From assembly GCA_023391625.1 (NCBI GenBank), contig JAEWAN010000034.1, positions 434,001 to 498,000 of the forward strand: a stretch of DNA of 64,000 nucleotides, written 5' to 3'. The DNA is from Bacteroidota bacterium (GTDB taxonomy: Bacteria; Bacteroidota; Bacteroidia; Bacteroidales; Paludibacteraceae). Under the pieces are notes generated by a model. The model ran no database searches. It was not told where the DNA came from and was given only the letters and a program-made list of their open reading frames with translations. Made by a program: the position numbers and the translations under genes. This document shows, piece by piece, positions 44,527 to 54,058 of the stretch. How positions within the stretch are numbered: the stretch's first letter is position 1; each line of letters opens with the position of its first letter.

Positions 44527-46200
44527 ATGACCGAACGTAAAAAGATTATTCTCATTCAAGGCCTGATCATCCTGCTTGGCGCTCTTTTGTTTATTCCAGG
44601 ATTAGGTAGTGTACATCTCTTTGATTGGGATGAAATAAACTTTGCCGAGTCTGCAAGGGAAATGATTGTAACAGGAAACTATTTAACCGTACAGGTTAAT
44701 TATGAACCTTTTTGGGAAAAACCTCCTCTATTCACATGGATGCAAGTGCTTTCTATGAAAACATTTGGAATCAATGAGTTTGCAGCCCGTTTTCCCAACG
44801 CAATCTGCGGAATCATCACATTGCTGGTCTTGTTCAACATAGGACGGAAATTAAAAGATACCCGTTTCGGACTTATCTGGACATTATTGTATGCATGTTC
44901 CATTACTCCGTTTTTCTTTTTCAAGTCAGGTATTATTGATCCTTGGTTCAATCTTTTTATCTTTTTAGGTACTTATTTCTTTATTCTGTTTACCCGGCCT
45001 GATAATACCCGCAATCCATATATGCTGGTGTCTTTATCCGCACTATTTCTGGGATTGGCCGTACTAACCAAAGGGCCTGTAGGATTTCTTATTTTCCTGC
45101 TGACTTTTGGGGTATACCTGATATTCCATAAGTTCAAACTGAAATACAATTGGAAAGAAGTTGTATTGTTCTTTTTGATTCTGGCTTTTGTCGGAGGCTT
45201 CTGGTTTTTGTTACAAATCATGAACGGTAACTTTGATATCATAAAAGATTTCATTGTTTACCAAATCCGCTTATTCCAAACTGAAGATGCAGGGCATGGA
45301 GGTTTCTTCCTCTACCACTTTGTAGTGCTATTACTCGGTGTTTTCCCTGCTTCCATACTGGCATTGCCTACTTTCAGACGTTCTATCCTGAAAGATGAAA
45401 ACGATGCTGATATGAAGCACTTTTTCCAATGGATGATGATGTTATTCTGGGTTGTACTGATTCTGTTTACCATTGTACGTACCAAAATCGTACACTACTC
45501 ATCCATGTGTTACTTTCCTCTAACCTTTTTAGCAGCATGGTATACCATGCAAATACTGGAAAATAAAAGGCAGGTTACCAAACTGATAAAAATACCCATG
45601 CTAATCATTGGCTGTTTAGCAGGTATAGTGGCAGCAGTTATTCCATTCTTTGATCAGTTCAAGCATCTGATTATCCCGATGATGGATGAATTTACTCAGG
45701 GGAATATGCAAGCTACAACCAGTTGGTATGGTTTTGAATGGTTATCTGGGGTTATCCTCATTGCAGGAACAGTTCTGTTTGTAATTTTCAGCAATAAAGG
45801 CCAGGCCAGCCGAGGATTAGCCTGTTTGTTACTAGGCTCACTGTTATTTGTTTCCTCTGGGATGTTCTTCATTGCTCCACAAGTAGAAAAGTATAGCCAG
45901 TTATCTGCTATTGAGTTTTATGAAAACAAACAGAAAGAAGACTGTTATATATTAAGTATCAGCAAAAGCTACGCCCCTTATTTTTATGGCAAACGCCTGC
46001 CGGGCAACTGCAATGCCGACCGGGAATATTTACAACGAGGAGATATTAATAAACCCGTTTATTTTGTAGTAAAGAACTCAAAAAGCCGAGTCAGCCGCTT
46101 CCTTGAAGAAACGACCGATCCCGTGCGGTTATATGATAAGAACGGATTTGTTTTTTATGCACGATATCCTCAAGAAGACACGGAAATAAAAACTAATTAA
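44527..46200 (+). CDS. ArnT-like GT39 glycosyltransferase
   Basis: A 557-residue polytopic inner-membrane protein with about 11-13 helices. The first periplasmic loop has FDWDEINFAESAREMI, the catalytic Asp/Glu pattern of the ArnT/PMT (GT39/GT-C) family, followed by EPFWEKPPLFTWMQ ('KPPL..W'). A periplasmic C-terminal domain of about 100 residues ends it. Such enzymes transfer a sugar from a polyprenyl phosphate to lipid A, protein or another lipid. It lies 40 bases after ilvD and 85 before ilvB, so is embedded in the amino-acid operon; the reason is unclear. Confidence 0.87.
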   Translation: MTERKKIILIQGLIILLGALLFIPGLGSVHLFDWDEINFAESAREMIVTGNYLTVQVNYEPFWEKPPLFTWMQVLSMKTFGINEFAARFPNAICGIITLLVLFNIGRKLKDTRFGLIWTLLYACSITPFFFFKSGIIDPWFNLFIFLGTYFFILFTRPDNTRNPYMLVSLSALFLGLAVLTKGPVGFLIFLLTFGVYLIFHKFKLKYNWKEVVLFFLILAFVGGFWFLLQIMNGNFDIIKDFIVYQIRLFQTEDAGHGGFFLYHFVVLLLGVFPASILALPTFRRSILKDENDADMKHFFQWMMMLFWVVLILFTIVRTKIVHYSSMCYFPLTFLAAWYTMQILENKRQVTKLIKIPMLIIGCLAGIVAAVIPFFDQFKHLIIPMMDEFTQGNMQATTSWYGFEWLSGVILIAGTVLFVIFSNKGQASRGLACLLLGSLLFVSSGMFFIAPQVEKYSQLSAIEFYENKQKEDCYILSISKSYAPYFYGKRLPGNCNADREYLQRGDINKPVYFVVKNSKSRVSRFLEETTDPVRLYDKNGFVFYARYPQEDTEIKTN

Positions 46201-46285
46201 TTATTACAAACAATATTCGGAAAAAACCAACAGATACATTTAAATAAATTTATTTGAAGCTTTTCCGGTTCTAAAAAATACAACG

Positions 46286-47974
46286 ATGTTAGGTTCAGAA
46301 ATATTAATCCGTGCTATGTTGCACGAAGGTGTTGATACCATATTCGGGTATCCTGGGGGCCAGATCATACCTGTATTCGACACATTATACGATTTCAGAG
46401 ATCAGATTAACCATATTCTTACCCGCCACGAACAGGGAGCTACTCATGCTGCTCAAGGTTACGCACGCGTATCAGGCAAACCCGGGGTATGTTTTGTTAC
46501 CTCCGGCCCGGGAGCAACCAATATCATTACCGGAGTGGGTGATGCTATGCTGGACAGTACTCCTATGGTAGTCATTGCCGGACAAGTAGGTGCCTCCCTA
46601 TTGGGAACGGATGCTTTCCAGGAAATAGACGTTGTAGGCATCACCCAGCCTATCACCAAATGGTCATACCAGATACGCCGTGCTGAGGATATTGCCTGGG
46701 CCGTAGCCCGTGCATTTTATATTGCCCGCAGCGGACGTCCGGGACCAGTTGTACTTGACTTTACAAAAAATGCCCAAGTACAGGATGCTGAATTTAAATA
46801 CGAACCATGCAAATTTATCCGTAGCTATATTCCCATTCCTAAGCCAGACCTTACACAGATAGAAAAAGCTGCAGAGCTGATTAATCAGGCAAAAAAACCT
46901 TTCGCCTTAGTAGGTCAAGGTGTTATTCTGGGACATGCAGAAGAAGAATTGAAAGCATTCCTCGAAAAAGCGGATATTCCGGCAGGGAATACTCTACTAG
47001 GCCTCTCTGCCCTTCCATCTGATTATCCTCTTAACAAAGGATTCCTGGGAATGCACGGAAATGTTGCTCCTAACCGTAAAACAAACGAAGCTGACGTTAT
47101 TATAGCTATCGGTATGAGGTTTGACGACCGTGTAACAGGTAATTTGGCTTCTTATGCTAAGCAAGCTAAAATTATCCACATGGATATAGATATTTCTGAA
47201 ATCGGCAAAAACGTTCCGGTTGATGCTCCGATATTGGGTGATGCAAAAGAAACGCTGACACTGCTTACGGAAAAACTGAATCCGGCTAAACACAGCGAAT
47301 GGATAGCTTCGTTTGATCAGGATGATAAATGTGAGTTCGATAAAGTAATAGAAAAAGAACTGCATCGTGAATCCGGGGAAATAACCATGGGCGAAGTTGT
47401 ACGGAAAGTATCTGAAGCTACGTCAAACAAAGCGGTTTTGGTTACAGACGTAGGTCAAAACCAGATGATGGCGGCACGTTACTTCAAATATACTCAAACC
47501 CGCAGCATAATCACCTCAGGAGGATTGGGAACCATGGGATTTGGCATACCGGCAGCTATGGGAGCTAAAATCGGGGCACCTGAACGTACCGTATGCTTAT
47601 TCTGTGGAGACGGAGGTTTCCAAATGACTTTGCAGGAATTGGGCACTATTATGCAGGAAGAAATAGGGGTAAAAATGATTCTGCTGAACAACCGTTATTT
47701 AGGCATGGTACGTCAATGGCAAGAGCTATTTTATGACGAGCGTTACTCATTCACTGAAATGAAAAATCCGGATTTCGTAGCTATAGGCAACGCTTACGGA
47801 ATTACCAGCCGGGAAGTAAACCAGCGTGAAGAACTGAATGAAGCCATAGCTGATATGCTGAAAGACGACAAACCTTATTTACTGGTGGTAAACGTAGAAA
47901 CCAAAGGTCTGGTTTATCCTATGATTCCGGCAGGTGCATGTATAACTGATATTTTGTTGGGCGATAAAGAATAA
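46286..47974 (+). CDS. ilvB: Acetolactate synthase large subunit
   Basis: A 562-residue ThDP enzyme that joins two pyruvates, or pyruvate and 2-oxobutyrate. The catalytic Glu is in TRHEQGATHAAQGYAR (about 47). FVTSGPGATN, the FAD-region GMHGNVAPN, and the ThDP/Mg motif GDGGFQMTLQEL through NNRYLGMVRQWQEL are all present. It contains the anabolic AHAS features (long middle FAD domain). It starts 85 bases after the glycosyltransferase gene and is followed 4 bases later by ilvN. Confidence 0.97.
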   Translation: MLGSEILIRAMLHEGVDTIFGYPGGQIIPVFDTLYDFRDQINHILTRHEQGATHAAQGYARVSGKPGVCFVTSGPGATNIITGVGDAMLDSTPMVVIAGQVGASLLGTDAFQEIDVVGITQPITKWSYQIRRAEDIAWAVARAFYIARSGRPGPVVLDFTKNAQVQDAEFKYEPCKFIRSYIPIPKPDLTQIEKAAELINQAKKPFALVGQGVILGHAEEELKAFLEKADIPAGNTLLGLSALPSDYPLNKGFLGMHGNVAPNRKTNEADVIIAIGMRFDDRVTGNLASYAKQAKIIHMDIDISEIGKNVPVDAPILGDAKETLTLLTEKLNPAKHSEWIASFDQDDKCEFDKVIEKELHRESGEITMGEVVRKVSEATSNKAVLVTDVGQNQMMAARYFKYTQTRSIITSGGLGTMGFGIPAAMGAKIGAPERTVCLFCGDGGFQMTLQELGTIMQEEIGVKMILLNNRYLGMVRQWQELFYDERYSFTEMKNPDFVAIGNAYGITSREVNQREELNEAIADMLKDDKPYLLVVNVETKGLVYPMIPAGACITDILLGDKE

Positions 47975-47978
47975 AATT

Positions 47979-48530
47979 ATGGAAACGACACTGTATACAA
48001 TAACTATATTTTCAGAAAATACGGTTGGGTTATTAAACCAGATCACGATTATTTTCACCAGACGCGGTATTAATATAGAAACCCTGTCTGTCTCCCCTTC
48101 GGCACTAGAAGGTATCCACAAATTTACTATCACGGTATTTGCCACTCAGGACATGATAGAAAAAGTGGTACAACAGATAGACAAAAGAGTAGATATATTA
48201 AAAGCTTATTATAACACCGATGAAGATTTGATTTTCCAGGAAATCGCCCTGTATAAAATAGCTACAGACAAATTGTTGGAACTGGGTTCTATCGAGTCTT
48301 TAGTTCGGGAATACAACATCCATATACTGGATATGAATGAAACTTTCGTTGTTTTTGAAAAGACCGGACATTATAACGAGACACAGGATTTATTTGAAAA
48401 ACTTCAAAATACAATCGGTGTATTACAGTTTATCCGTTCCGGACGTGTGGCTATAACCAGGTCAAAAGTAGAAAGATTGAGCGATATGCTCGCTTCTATT
48501 GAAAAAAGAATGGAAAATGAACGAAATTAA
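47979..48530 (+). CDS. ilvN: Acetolactate synthase small (regulatory) subunit
   Basis: A 183-residue regulatory subunit. An ACT domain at about 5-80 reads YTITIFSENTVGLLNQIT and RRGINIETLSVSPS, the valine-binding region; the C-terminal domain follows (MNETFVVFEKTG, FIRSGRVAITR). It is 4 bases behind ilvB, so the subunits are translationally linked. It confers valine feedback on IlvB. Confidence 0.95.
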   Translation: METTLYTITIFSENTVGLLNQITIIFTRRGINIETLSVSPSALEGIHKFTITVFATQDMIEKVVQQIDKRVDILKAYYNTDEDLIFQEIALYKIATDKLLELGSIESLVREYNIHILDMNETFVVFEKTGHYNETQDLFEKLQNTIGVLQFIRSGRVAITRSKVERLSDMLASIEKRMENERN

Positions 48531-48541
48531 TTTATAATAAA

Positions 48542-48565
48542 GCTTACAACTTTCGAATTGTAAGC
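48542..48565 (+). other. Hairpin between ilvN and ilvC
   Basis: GCTTACAA (48542-48549) and TTGTAAGC (48558-48565) form an 8-bp stem without a T tract. It may act as a processing or partial termination site before the ilvC promoter. Confidence 0.4.
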
Positions 48566-48576
48566 AATAAAATTTA

Positions 48577-48584
48577 TAACTTTG
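48577..48584 (+). promoter_or_regulatory. Possible internal promoter for ilvC
   Basis: TAACTTTG fits TAnnTTTG, 45 bases before the ilvC start. The -33 element is not clear. Confidence 0.45.
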
Positions 48585-48629
48585 GCGTCGCTTTGACAAA
48601 AAAGAATCTCTAATTAAATTATATAAAAA

Positions 48630-49676
48630 ATGGCAAAAATGAATTTTGGCGGTGTAGAAGAAAACGTAGTTACCCGCGACGAATTTCCTTTGGAAAAAGC
48701 AAGAGAAGTTTTGAAAAATGAAACTATCGCAGTAATCGGATATGGTGTACAAGGCCCTGGCCAGTCACTAAATTTACGGGATAACGGTTTTAATGTAATC
48801 GTGGGACAACGTAAAGGCGGAAAGACATGGGACAAAGCTGTTGCTGACGGTTGGGTACCGGGCGAAACACTTTTTGAAATAGAAGAAGCTTGCGAAAGAG
48901 CTACTATTATTCAATACCTGCTTTCTGATGCTGCTCAAATTGAAGTATGGCCTCGTATTAAACCTTATTTAACTGCAGGTAAAGCTTTATATTTCTCACA
49001 CGGATTTGGTATCACTTACAAAGAACGTACAGGAATTATTCCTCCTGCCGACATTGATGTTATATTGGTTGCTCCAAAAGGATCAGGTACTTCTTTAAGA
49101 CGTATGTTCCTTGAAGGACGCGGACTGAACTCTTCATTCGCTATATTCCAGGATGCAACAGGACGTGCAAAAGACCGTGTTATTGCATTGGGTATCGGTG
49201 TAGGTTCTGGTTATTTGTTTGAAACTGACTTCAAACGCGAAGTATATTCAGACTTAACTGGAGAACGCGGTACATTGATGGGAGCTATCCAGGGTCTTCT
49301 GCTTGCTCAATACGAAGTATTACGTGAAAACGGACATACTCCATCTGAAGCGTTCAATGAAACTGTAGAAGAACTGACTCAGTCTTTAATGCCGTTGTTC
49401 GCAGAAAAAGGTATGGACTGGATGTATGCTAACTGTTCTACTACTGCTCAACGTGGTGCTTTGGACTGGATGGTACCTTTCCATGATGCGACCAAACCTG
49501 TATTTGAAAAATTGTATTCAGAAGTAGCTTGCGGAAATGAAGCTCAACGTTCTATCGACACAAACTCTAAACCAGACTATCGTGAAAAACTGGAAGAAGA
49601 GTTAAGAGCATTACGTGAAAGCGAAATGTGGCAAGCTGGAGCTGTTGTTCGTAAATTAAGACCGGAAAACAACTAA
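48630..49676 (+). CDS. ilvC: Ketol-acid reductoisomerase
   Basis: A 348-residue KARI that isomerises and reduces acetolactate to dihydroxy-isovalerate. The cofactor fold reads VIGYGVQGPGQSLNLRDNG with QRKGGKTWDKA as the specificity loop. SHGFGITYKE and the Mg ligands in EVYSDLTGERGTLMGAIQG are intact, as is the C-terminal ANCSTTAQRGALDW. The length and the 'GPGQSLNLRD' form are Bacteroidota-typical. It closes the ilv operon, 99 bases after ilvN, perhaps with an extra promoter. Confidence 0.97.
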   Translation: MAKMNFGGVEENVVTRDEFPLEKAREVLKNETIAVIGYGVQGPGQSLNLRDNGFNVIVGQRKGGKTWDKAVADGWVPGETLFEIEEACERATIIQYLLSDAAQIEVWPRIKPYLTAGKALYFSHGFGITYKERTGIIPPADIDVILVAPKGSGTSLRRMFLEGRGLNSSFAIFQDATGRAKDRVIALGIGVGSGYLFETDFKREVYSDLTGERGTLMGAIQGLLLAQYEVLRENGHTPSEAFNETVEELTQSLMPLFAEKGMDWMYANCSTTAQRGALDWMVPFHDATKPVFEKLYSEVACGNEAQRSIDTNSKPDYREKLEEELRALRESEMWQAGAVVRKLRPENN

Positions 49677-49700
49677 TAACTGATAGTTTTTACCATAAAT

Positions 49701-49740
49701 AAAAAATATCCATTGAGCTGTCAATGGATATTTTTTATTT
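49701..49740 (+). terminator. Intrinsic terminator after ilvC
   Basis: AAAAAATATCCATTGA (49701-49716) pairs perfectly with TCAATGGATATTTTTT (49721-49736) around GCTG, followed by more T. Confidence 0.93.
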
Positions 49741-49879
49741 ATAAACGGACAAGCATTCAAATTTGATAAAACATACTTCCTATCCTCCCCTCTTTGATCC
49801 ATCACCAACTTTTACCAATTTTACAATATAACACAAACATACTCACCTCTATTGGAAATCTGACGCTAAAAACGGGTAT

Positions 49880-49928
49880 AGAATCAAGAACCTGGAACCA
49901 GGAGTCAGGAACCAAGAACCAAGAATCA
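49880..49928. repeat. Seven-copy 7-base tandem repeat at the hexokinase 3' end
   Basis: Read in steps of seven the sequence is AGAATCA, AGAACCT, GGAACCA, GGAGTCA, GGAACCA, AGAACCA, AGAATCA: imperfect copies of RGAAYCA. The last copy overlaps the stop codon of the minus-strand hexokinase gene (49926-49928). Confidence 0.75.
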
Positions 49929-51143
49929 GGACAATGCTGCTACTGCAGAACCTACTAAATTAGCATTATCCATTTGAAGAATATCAACCTGTATTTTATA
50001 TCCTCGGACGGATAAAAGTTCCTGTAATTTTTCAAGTACACTATCCTTATAGCTTTTATCATTTTTATCATCACTCCAAAAAAGGCTGCCTTCCGCCGTT
50101 AAACAAATCCTTTTTAAGTTTTCATTATAAGATAGCAAAACCAAAATCATCCCCAGCAATGCTGCCGCCACTAAGTCAGCAGAACGATTGTAAATTTGAC
50201 GCGCAATTTTTATATATTCATCTTTATATATTCCAGGATAACTCAACATATCCGTAATTTTACGTGCATCCAGCTTTTCCTCAAAATCAATATCAGGAAA
50301 GGCTGTCTTTAATATTTCCCCAAGATACATTCCAGAAACAGCTTTCTCAAAACGTTGCCTTCCCGGGATATTGGAATCCTTATCTACTTCATCGTCAATA
50401 GCAGTAAGGTATGGGGGATAAAAATTTCCGGACTCTAAATTCACTGGAATCCACCCCCTTCCCGTATATTTCGGATCCAGTTTTTCAATTCTCTCTGCAG
50501 GAATAAAAGTTGCCATATTACATCCCGTTCCTACTATCAGGCCGATATAAGCGTCATAACCAGGCCTTCTCAATCCGGCAAACAAACTGGCTACCGTGTC
50601 ATTAATAACCTTAACCCGGGTATATCTCGTATCTGTATGATTATTTAAATAATCCATCAAAGGATGCCCCAAAGGCTGACCGATCATTTCCCTTATGCTT
50701 ACCCCCTTCGTCCAACGCAGTAATTTGGCATCCCCGTTAGGTAACGACTGCGCCGGATAAGAAAAACAATAACCGATAGGCAATTCTTTTTCATGTATCT
50801 CATCAACCAAATCCGTCATTTCCCGGAACAACTTCTCTCGGGTATATCCTTCCGTTTTCATAACGGACAAATCCTTTTTCCAGCCATTTTCAGGATGAAT
50901 AGTAATATTTCCTGGTTCAAAATTAACCACGGCGGCACGATAATTAGTTCCGCCTAAATCAAGAACCAATGCTTTTCCCTTAATCACATCCATAGATGGC
51001 TGAACATAAGTTGGCAGGCATTGTATTTCCTGATCATCTGCTTTCAATCCTAAAAAAACTTTTTCTTTAAAAGAAAGAGCTATCTCCTGCAATTGATCTA
51101 TTGACAGATGAAAAATATTTTCTTCTTTATTAACTGTATCCAT
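49926..51143 (-). CDS. Hexokinase (eukaryote-type HXK fold)
   Basis: A 405-residue hexose kinase. Motifs: LVLDLGGTNYRAAVVNFE (phosphate 1, about 58-75), YCFSYPAQSLPNGDAKLLRW (sugar-binding, with Ser-Tyr-Pro), INDTVASLFAGL (catalytic Asp), VGTGCNMATF, and LTAEGSLFW near the C-terminus. This is the classical hexokinase family found in Bacteroides rather than ROK or Glk. The open frame extends to 51206, but the extra 21 residues are hydrophobic and unlike the family; ATG 51143 (MDTVNKEEN) is preferred. It lies behind the AI-2E permease gene on the minus strand. Confidence 0.9.
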   Translation of the reverse strand: MDTVNKEENIFHLSIDQLQEIALSFKEKVFLGLKADDQEIQCLPTYVQPSMDVIKGKALVLDLGGTNYRAAVVNFEPGNITIHPENGWKKDLSVMKTEGYTREKLFREMTDLVDEIHEKELPIGYCFSYPAQSLPNGDAKLLRWTKGVSIREMIGQPLGHPLMDYLNNHTDTRYTRVKVINDTVASLFAGLRRPGYDAYIGLIVGTGCNMATFIPAERIEKLDPKYTGRGWIPVNLESGNFYPPYLTAIDDEVDKDSNIPGRQRFEKAVSGMYLGEILKTAFPDIDFEEKLDARKITDMLSYPGIYKDEYIKIARQIYNRSADLVAAALLGMILVLLSYNENLKRICLTAEGSLFWSDDKNDKSYKDSVLEKLQELLSVRGYKIQVDILQMDNANLVGSAVAALS

Positions 51144-51197
51144 AAAAATATATTTTATAAAATCAGAGATAACAATAAAACCGGATGAAGCAATACT

Positions 51198-51235
51198 AAA
51201 AAACAATAGGGTCTATGCCTACTGAATTCCTATTG
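51198..51235 (-). terminator. Possible terminator of the AI-2E permease gene
   Basis: CAATAGG (51204-51210) and CCTATTG (51229-51235) form a 7-bp stem with an 18-base loop; on the minus strand it is followed by TTTTTT. It overlaps the stop codon of the permease gene. Confidence 0.5.
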
Positions 51236-52279
51236 TACACTGCTGTCATTATCATTCTTAGAAATTAATTCATATTCCCTAAAATAAATTTTCACCAACA
51301 ATAAGAATCCTGAAATCATCAAAGGACCGAAAATAATTCCCCAAAAACCAAAAAGAGGAACACCCAGAATCACTCCAAAAATCACAACCAACGGATGAGT
51401 ATCTGCCGTTTTTTTCATGACTACAATACGTAACAGATTATCTGTATTCGATATAACCACAACACCGTAGGCTATCAAAACAATGCCCTGCCAAATATCA
51501 CCGTTCATAATCATATAAACTCCCAAAGGCAGCCATACCAACCCGGTGCCTACTACTGGAATAAGCCCCGCAATAGCAGTCAGGAAAGCCAGGAACAAGA
51601 ATTCTTCAACTCCTAATATCCATAAAATCAGACAAGTCATAGCAAACTGCCCGATTAAAATAACAGGAATACCCACTGCATTGCTATAAATCATCCCTTT
51701 TACTTCCTGTTTTATCAGACACAAGCTGGTACCTTTAAACGGCACGTAATCAAAAATTTTCTTTTCCATGGCACGCCCGTTAGCCAACATAAAGTATAAA
51801 ATCAACAGCATTAAGAGCAAATTCACAGCAAAACTATAAGTCGTATTAAATATAGAAGAAAAGAAACGGGTAATCAGCCCCTGCATAGTTTGCAGAACAT
51901 CTTTAGGTATAATAGATAAACCAAATTTATCGCTCACACTCCCTATATAATCCTTTATCTGGTTGAATAAACCGGAAGCATTTATTTTGGGGACTTCCAA
52001 TGCTACCATCATGAATACGACATAACTAATAAGGAGCAATATAAAGGTTGTCAATAATATCAACAAAGTAGAACCCAGCCAAGGCTTCCAATGTTTCTTT
52101 TCCGTTAGGAAGAACAAAGGTTTGCGCAATACGACATAAAGAGTCAGCGCCCCTAAAAAAGAACCCAGAAAAAAATATAACTGACTAAATATTATAGAGC
52201 CTATAAATATTAATACAACCAAAAACAATAACTGACGAAAAAACACATTATAGTTTAAACGCTTAGTCATAAATATCAT
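51230..52279 (-). CDS. AI-2E family transporter
   Basis: A 349-residue membrane protein with about eight helices. The C-terminal region TAIAGLIPVVGTGLVWLPLG with DNLLRIVVMK and FGVILGVPLFGFWGIIFGPL is the hallmark of the AI-2E (PerM/TqsA) family. Members export or leak small molecules or ions, including Na+/H+ exchange in some; the substrate is not predictable here. An alternative start is ATG 52270 (MTKRLNYN), three codons later. It is upstream of the hexokinase gene on the same strand, with a possible terminator between. Confidence 0.9.
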   Translation of the reverse strand: MIFMTKRLNYNVFFRQLLFLVVLIFIGSIIFSQLYFFLGSFLGALTLYVVLRKPLFFLTEKKHWKPWLGSTLLILLTTFILLLISYVVFMMVALEVPKINASGLFNQIKDYIGSVSDKFGLSIIPKDVLQTMQGLITRFFSSIFNTTYSFAVNLLLMLLILYFMLANGRAMEKKIFDYVPFKGTSLCLIKQEVKGMIYSNAVGIPVILIGQFAMTCLILWILGVEEFLFLAFLTAIAGLIPVVGTGLVWLPLGVYMIMNGDIWQGIVLIAYGVVVISNTDNLLRIVVMKKTADTHPLVVIFGVILGVPLFGFWGIIFGPLMISGFLLLVKIYFREYELISKNDNDSSVQ

Positions 52280-52615
52280 TCTATTTTATTAAACACATCA
52301 AAATTCTGAAATACAACGTATTGACACAAACACACTTCACAAACATCATACGTTCGTTACATTCATATTATTTTTACAGAACATAACTTCCAAATATAAA
52401 CAAAGTTCAGCGTTAATACTACTTCCCTGCTCATTTTTCATTAAAACTTACGAAAAAATCAGCATCGTACAAGCTGTGACATTAAGCTATTTTACAGAAA
52501 GACGTTTTTCATTATAAAACAGACCGAACCGGATATAATAAATGATATTTTCCATTCTCCTTTTTTTCGCTGTAACCAACTCTGTTTGCTACAATTATCA
52601 ATTATCATAAAGCCC
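52280..52615. other. Divergent spacer before pyrH
   Basis: About 340 AT-rich bases between the AI-2E permease start and the pyrH promoter. No gene, hairpin or RNA was recognised. Confidence 0.5.
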
Positions 52616-52646
52616 TTGTATATAAAAGTCAAAATCCGTACTTTTG
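52616..52646 (+). promoter_or_regulatory. pyrH-frr promoter
   Basis: TTG (52616-52618), 20-base spacer and TACTTTTG (52639-52646) match the consensus. The pyrH ATG is 18 bases further, so the leader is very short. Confidence 0.7.
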
Positions 52647-52664
52647 CTAAAAAATTTTAGAAAG

Positions 52665-53375
52665 ATGATACCTTTTAATCGTATATTACTAAAACTAAGC
52701 GGAGAATCGCTAATGGGCGAAAAGCAATACGGAATAGACGAAAAACGTTTATCTGAATACGCTCAGCAAATAAAAGAAATTGTAGAAATGGGTGTACAGG
52801 TAGGAATTGTAATTGGCGGAGGAAATATATTCCGCGGATTAAGCGGTACATCTAAAGGATTTGACCGGGTACAGGGAGACCAAATGGGTATGCTTGCTAC
52901 CGTAATTAACAGCCTGGCTTTAAACTCGGCACTACAATCAATCAAAGTTCCGTCACGGGTACTTACAGCCATACGAATGGAACCTATCGGCGAATTCTAC
53001 AGCAAACAAAAAGCAATTTCATCTTTGGAAAAAGGAGAAGTGGTAATCCTTTCCGGAGGGACAGGAAATCCTTTCTTTACTACAGATACAGGTTCTTCAT
53101 TACGAGCCATTGAAATAGAAGCAGATGTTATGCTTAAAGGTACAAGAGTAGACGGAATATATACGGCCGACCCGGAAAAAGATCCTTCTGCCGTAAAATT
53201 TGAAGAAATAACATACGACGAAATTTACAACCGCAACCTGAAAGTAATGGATCTTACCGCAACAACCATGTGCAAAGAAAATAACATGCCGATATATGTA
53301 TTTAATATGGACATTCCCGGAAACCTGAAGAAGGTGCTGCAAGGAGAAAAAATCGGTACATTAGTAAAGAATTAA
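52665..53375 (+). CDS. pyrH: UMP kinase
   Basis: A 236-residue amino-acid-kinase-fold enzyme phosphorylating UMP to UDP. The opening FNRILLKLSGESLMG, then GIVIGGGNIFRG, LSGGTGNPFFTTDT and DLTATTMCKENNMPIYVFN are the PyrH signatures. A longer frame begins with TTG at 52644, but that codon is part of the -7 element, so ATG 52665 is chosen. It is followed 37 bases later by frr, a common pairing. Confidence 0.97.
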   Translation: MIPFNRILLKLSGESLMGEKQYGIDEKRLSEYAQQIKEIVEMGVQVGIVIGGGNIFRGLSGTSKGFDRVQGDQMGMLATVINSLALNSALQSIKVPSRVLTAIRMEPIGEFYSKQKAISSLEKGEVVILSGGTGNPFFTTDTGSSLRAIEIEADVMLKGTRVDGIYTADPEKDPSAVKFEEITYDEIYNRNLKVMDLTATTMCKENNMPIYVFNMDIPGNLKKVLQGEKIGTLVKN

Positions 53376-53412
53376 TCAATAATCAAAATAATACAAATAA
53401 AACATACATTAT

Positions 53413-53973
53413 ATGCAAGACGTAAAACAGTATCTGACCAAGGCCGAAGAAAACATGAAAGGTACACTTTTGTTTTTAGATGAATCTTTGGCTCATATCC
53501 GTGCAGGAAAAGCAAACACACGTATTCTGGACGGAATCAGAGTAGAATATTATGGTTCTCTGACTCCTCTTAGCAACGTAGCAACGGTTTCTACTCCTGA
53601 TGCCAAAACAATATCCATACAACCTTGGGAAAAAAATCTGATTCCTGTGATTGAAAAAGCAATCATGGACTCTGAAGTAGGTATCACTCCGGCTAATAAC
53701 GGAGAAACAATCCGACTGTCTATCCCTCCATTGACAGAAGACAGACGTAAACAATTGGCTAAACAAGCACGTTCAGAAGGTGAAGATGCTAAAATCAGTG
53801 TTCGTAACGCACGCCGCGAAGCTATAGAACAATTAAAAAAACTGATCAAAGAAGGACTTCCTGAAGATGTTGAAAAAGATGCTGAGGCTGATGTTCAGAA
53901 AATTCACGATAAATACATCAAAAAAATAGACGAGATGTTAAGTGAAAAAGAAAAAGAAATCATGACTGTATAA
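53413..53973 (+). CDS. frr: Ribosome recycling factor
   Basis: A 186-residue RRF. Conserved parts are IRAGKANTRILDGIRVEYYG with TPLSNVATVS, IQPWEKNLIPVIEKAI, GETIRLSIPPLTEDRRKQLA, and the final helix EADVQKIHDKYIKKIDEML. RRF splits post-termination ribosomes with EF-G. It is the second gene of the pyrH-frr operon, which ends at a terminator. Confidence 0.98.
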   Translation: MQDVKQYLTKAEENMKGTLLFLDESLAHIRAGKANTRILDGIRVEYYGSLTPLSNVATVSTPDAKTISIQPWEKNLIPVIEKAIMDSEVGITPANNGETIRLSIPPLTEDRRKQLAKQARSEGEDAKISVRNARREAIEQLKKLIKEGLPEDVEKDAEADVQKIHDKYIKKIDEMLSEKEKEIMTV

Positions 53974-54006
53974 AAAACATATTTCATTATTTCCCCAATA
54001 AACTGT

Positions 54007-54045
54007 CAGTCATCTCAAAATACTGTTGGGATGACTGATTGTTTT
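54007..54045 (+). terminator. Terminator after frr
   Basis: CAGTCATCTCAA (54007-54018) pairs with TTGGGATGACTG (54026-54037) with one G-T pair, followed by ATTGTTTT. Confidence 0.75.
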
Positions 54046-54058
54046 ATAAAACGAACTT

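Noticed and set aside
49880..49928. Heptamer repeats as a CRISPR array
   Set aside because: Repeats are contiguous, 7 bases long and have no spacers.
51144..51206. Upstream extension of hexokinase
   Set aside because: The extra residues are hydrophobic and unlike the family; a start at 51143 gives the usual length.
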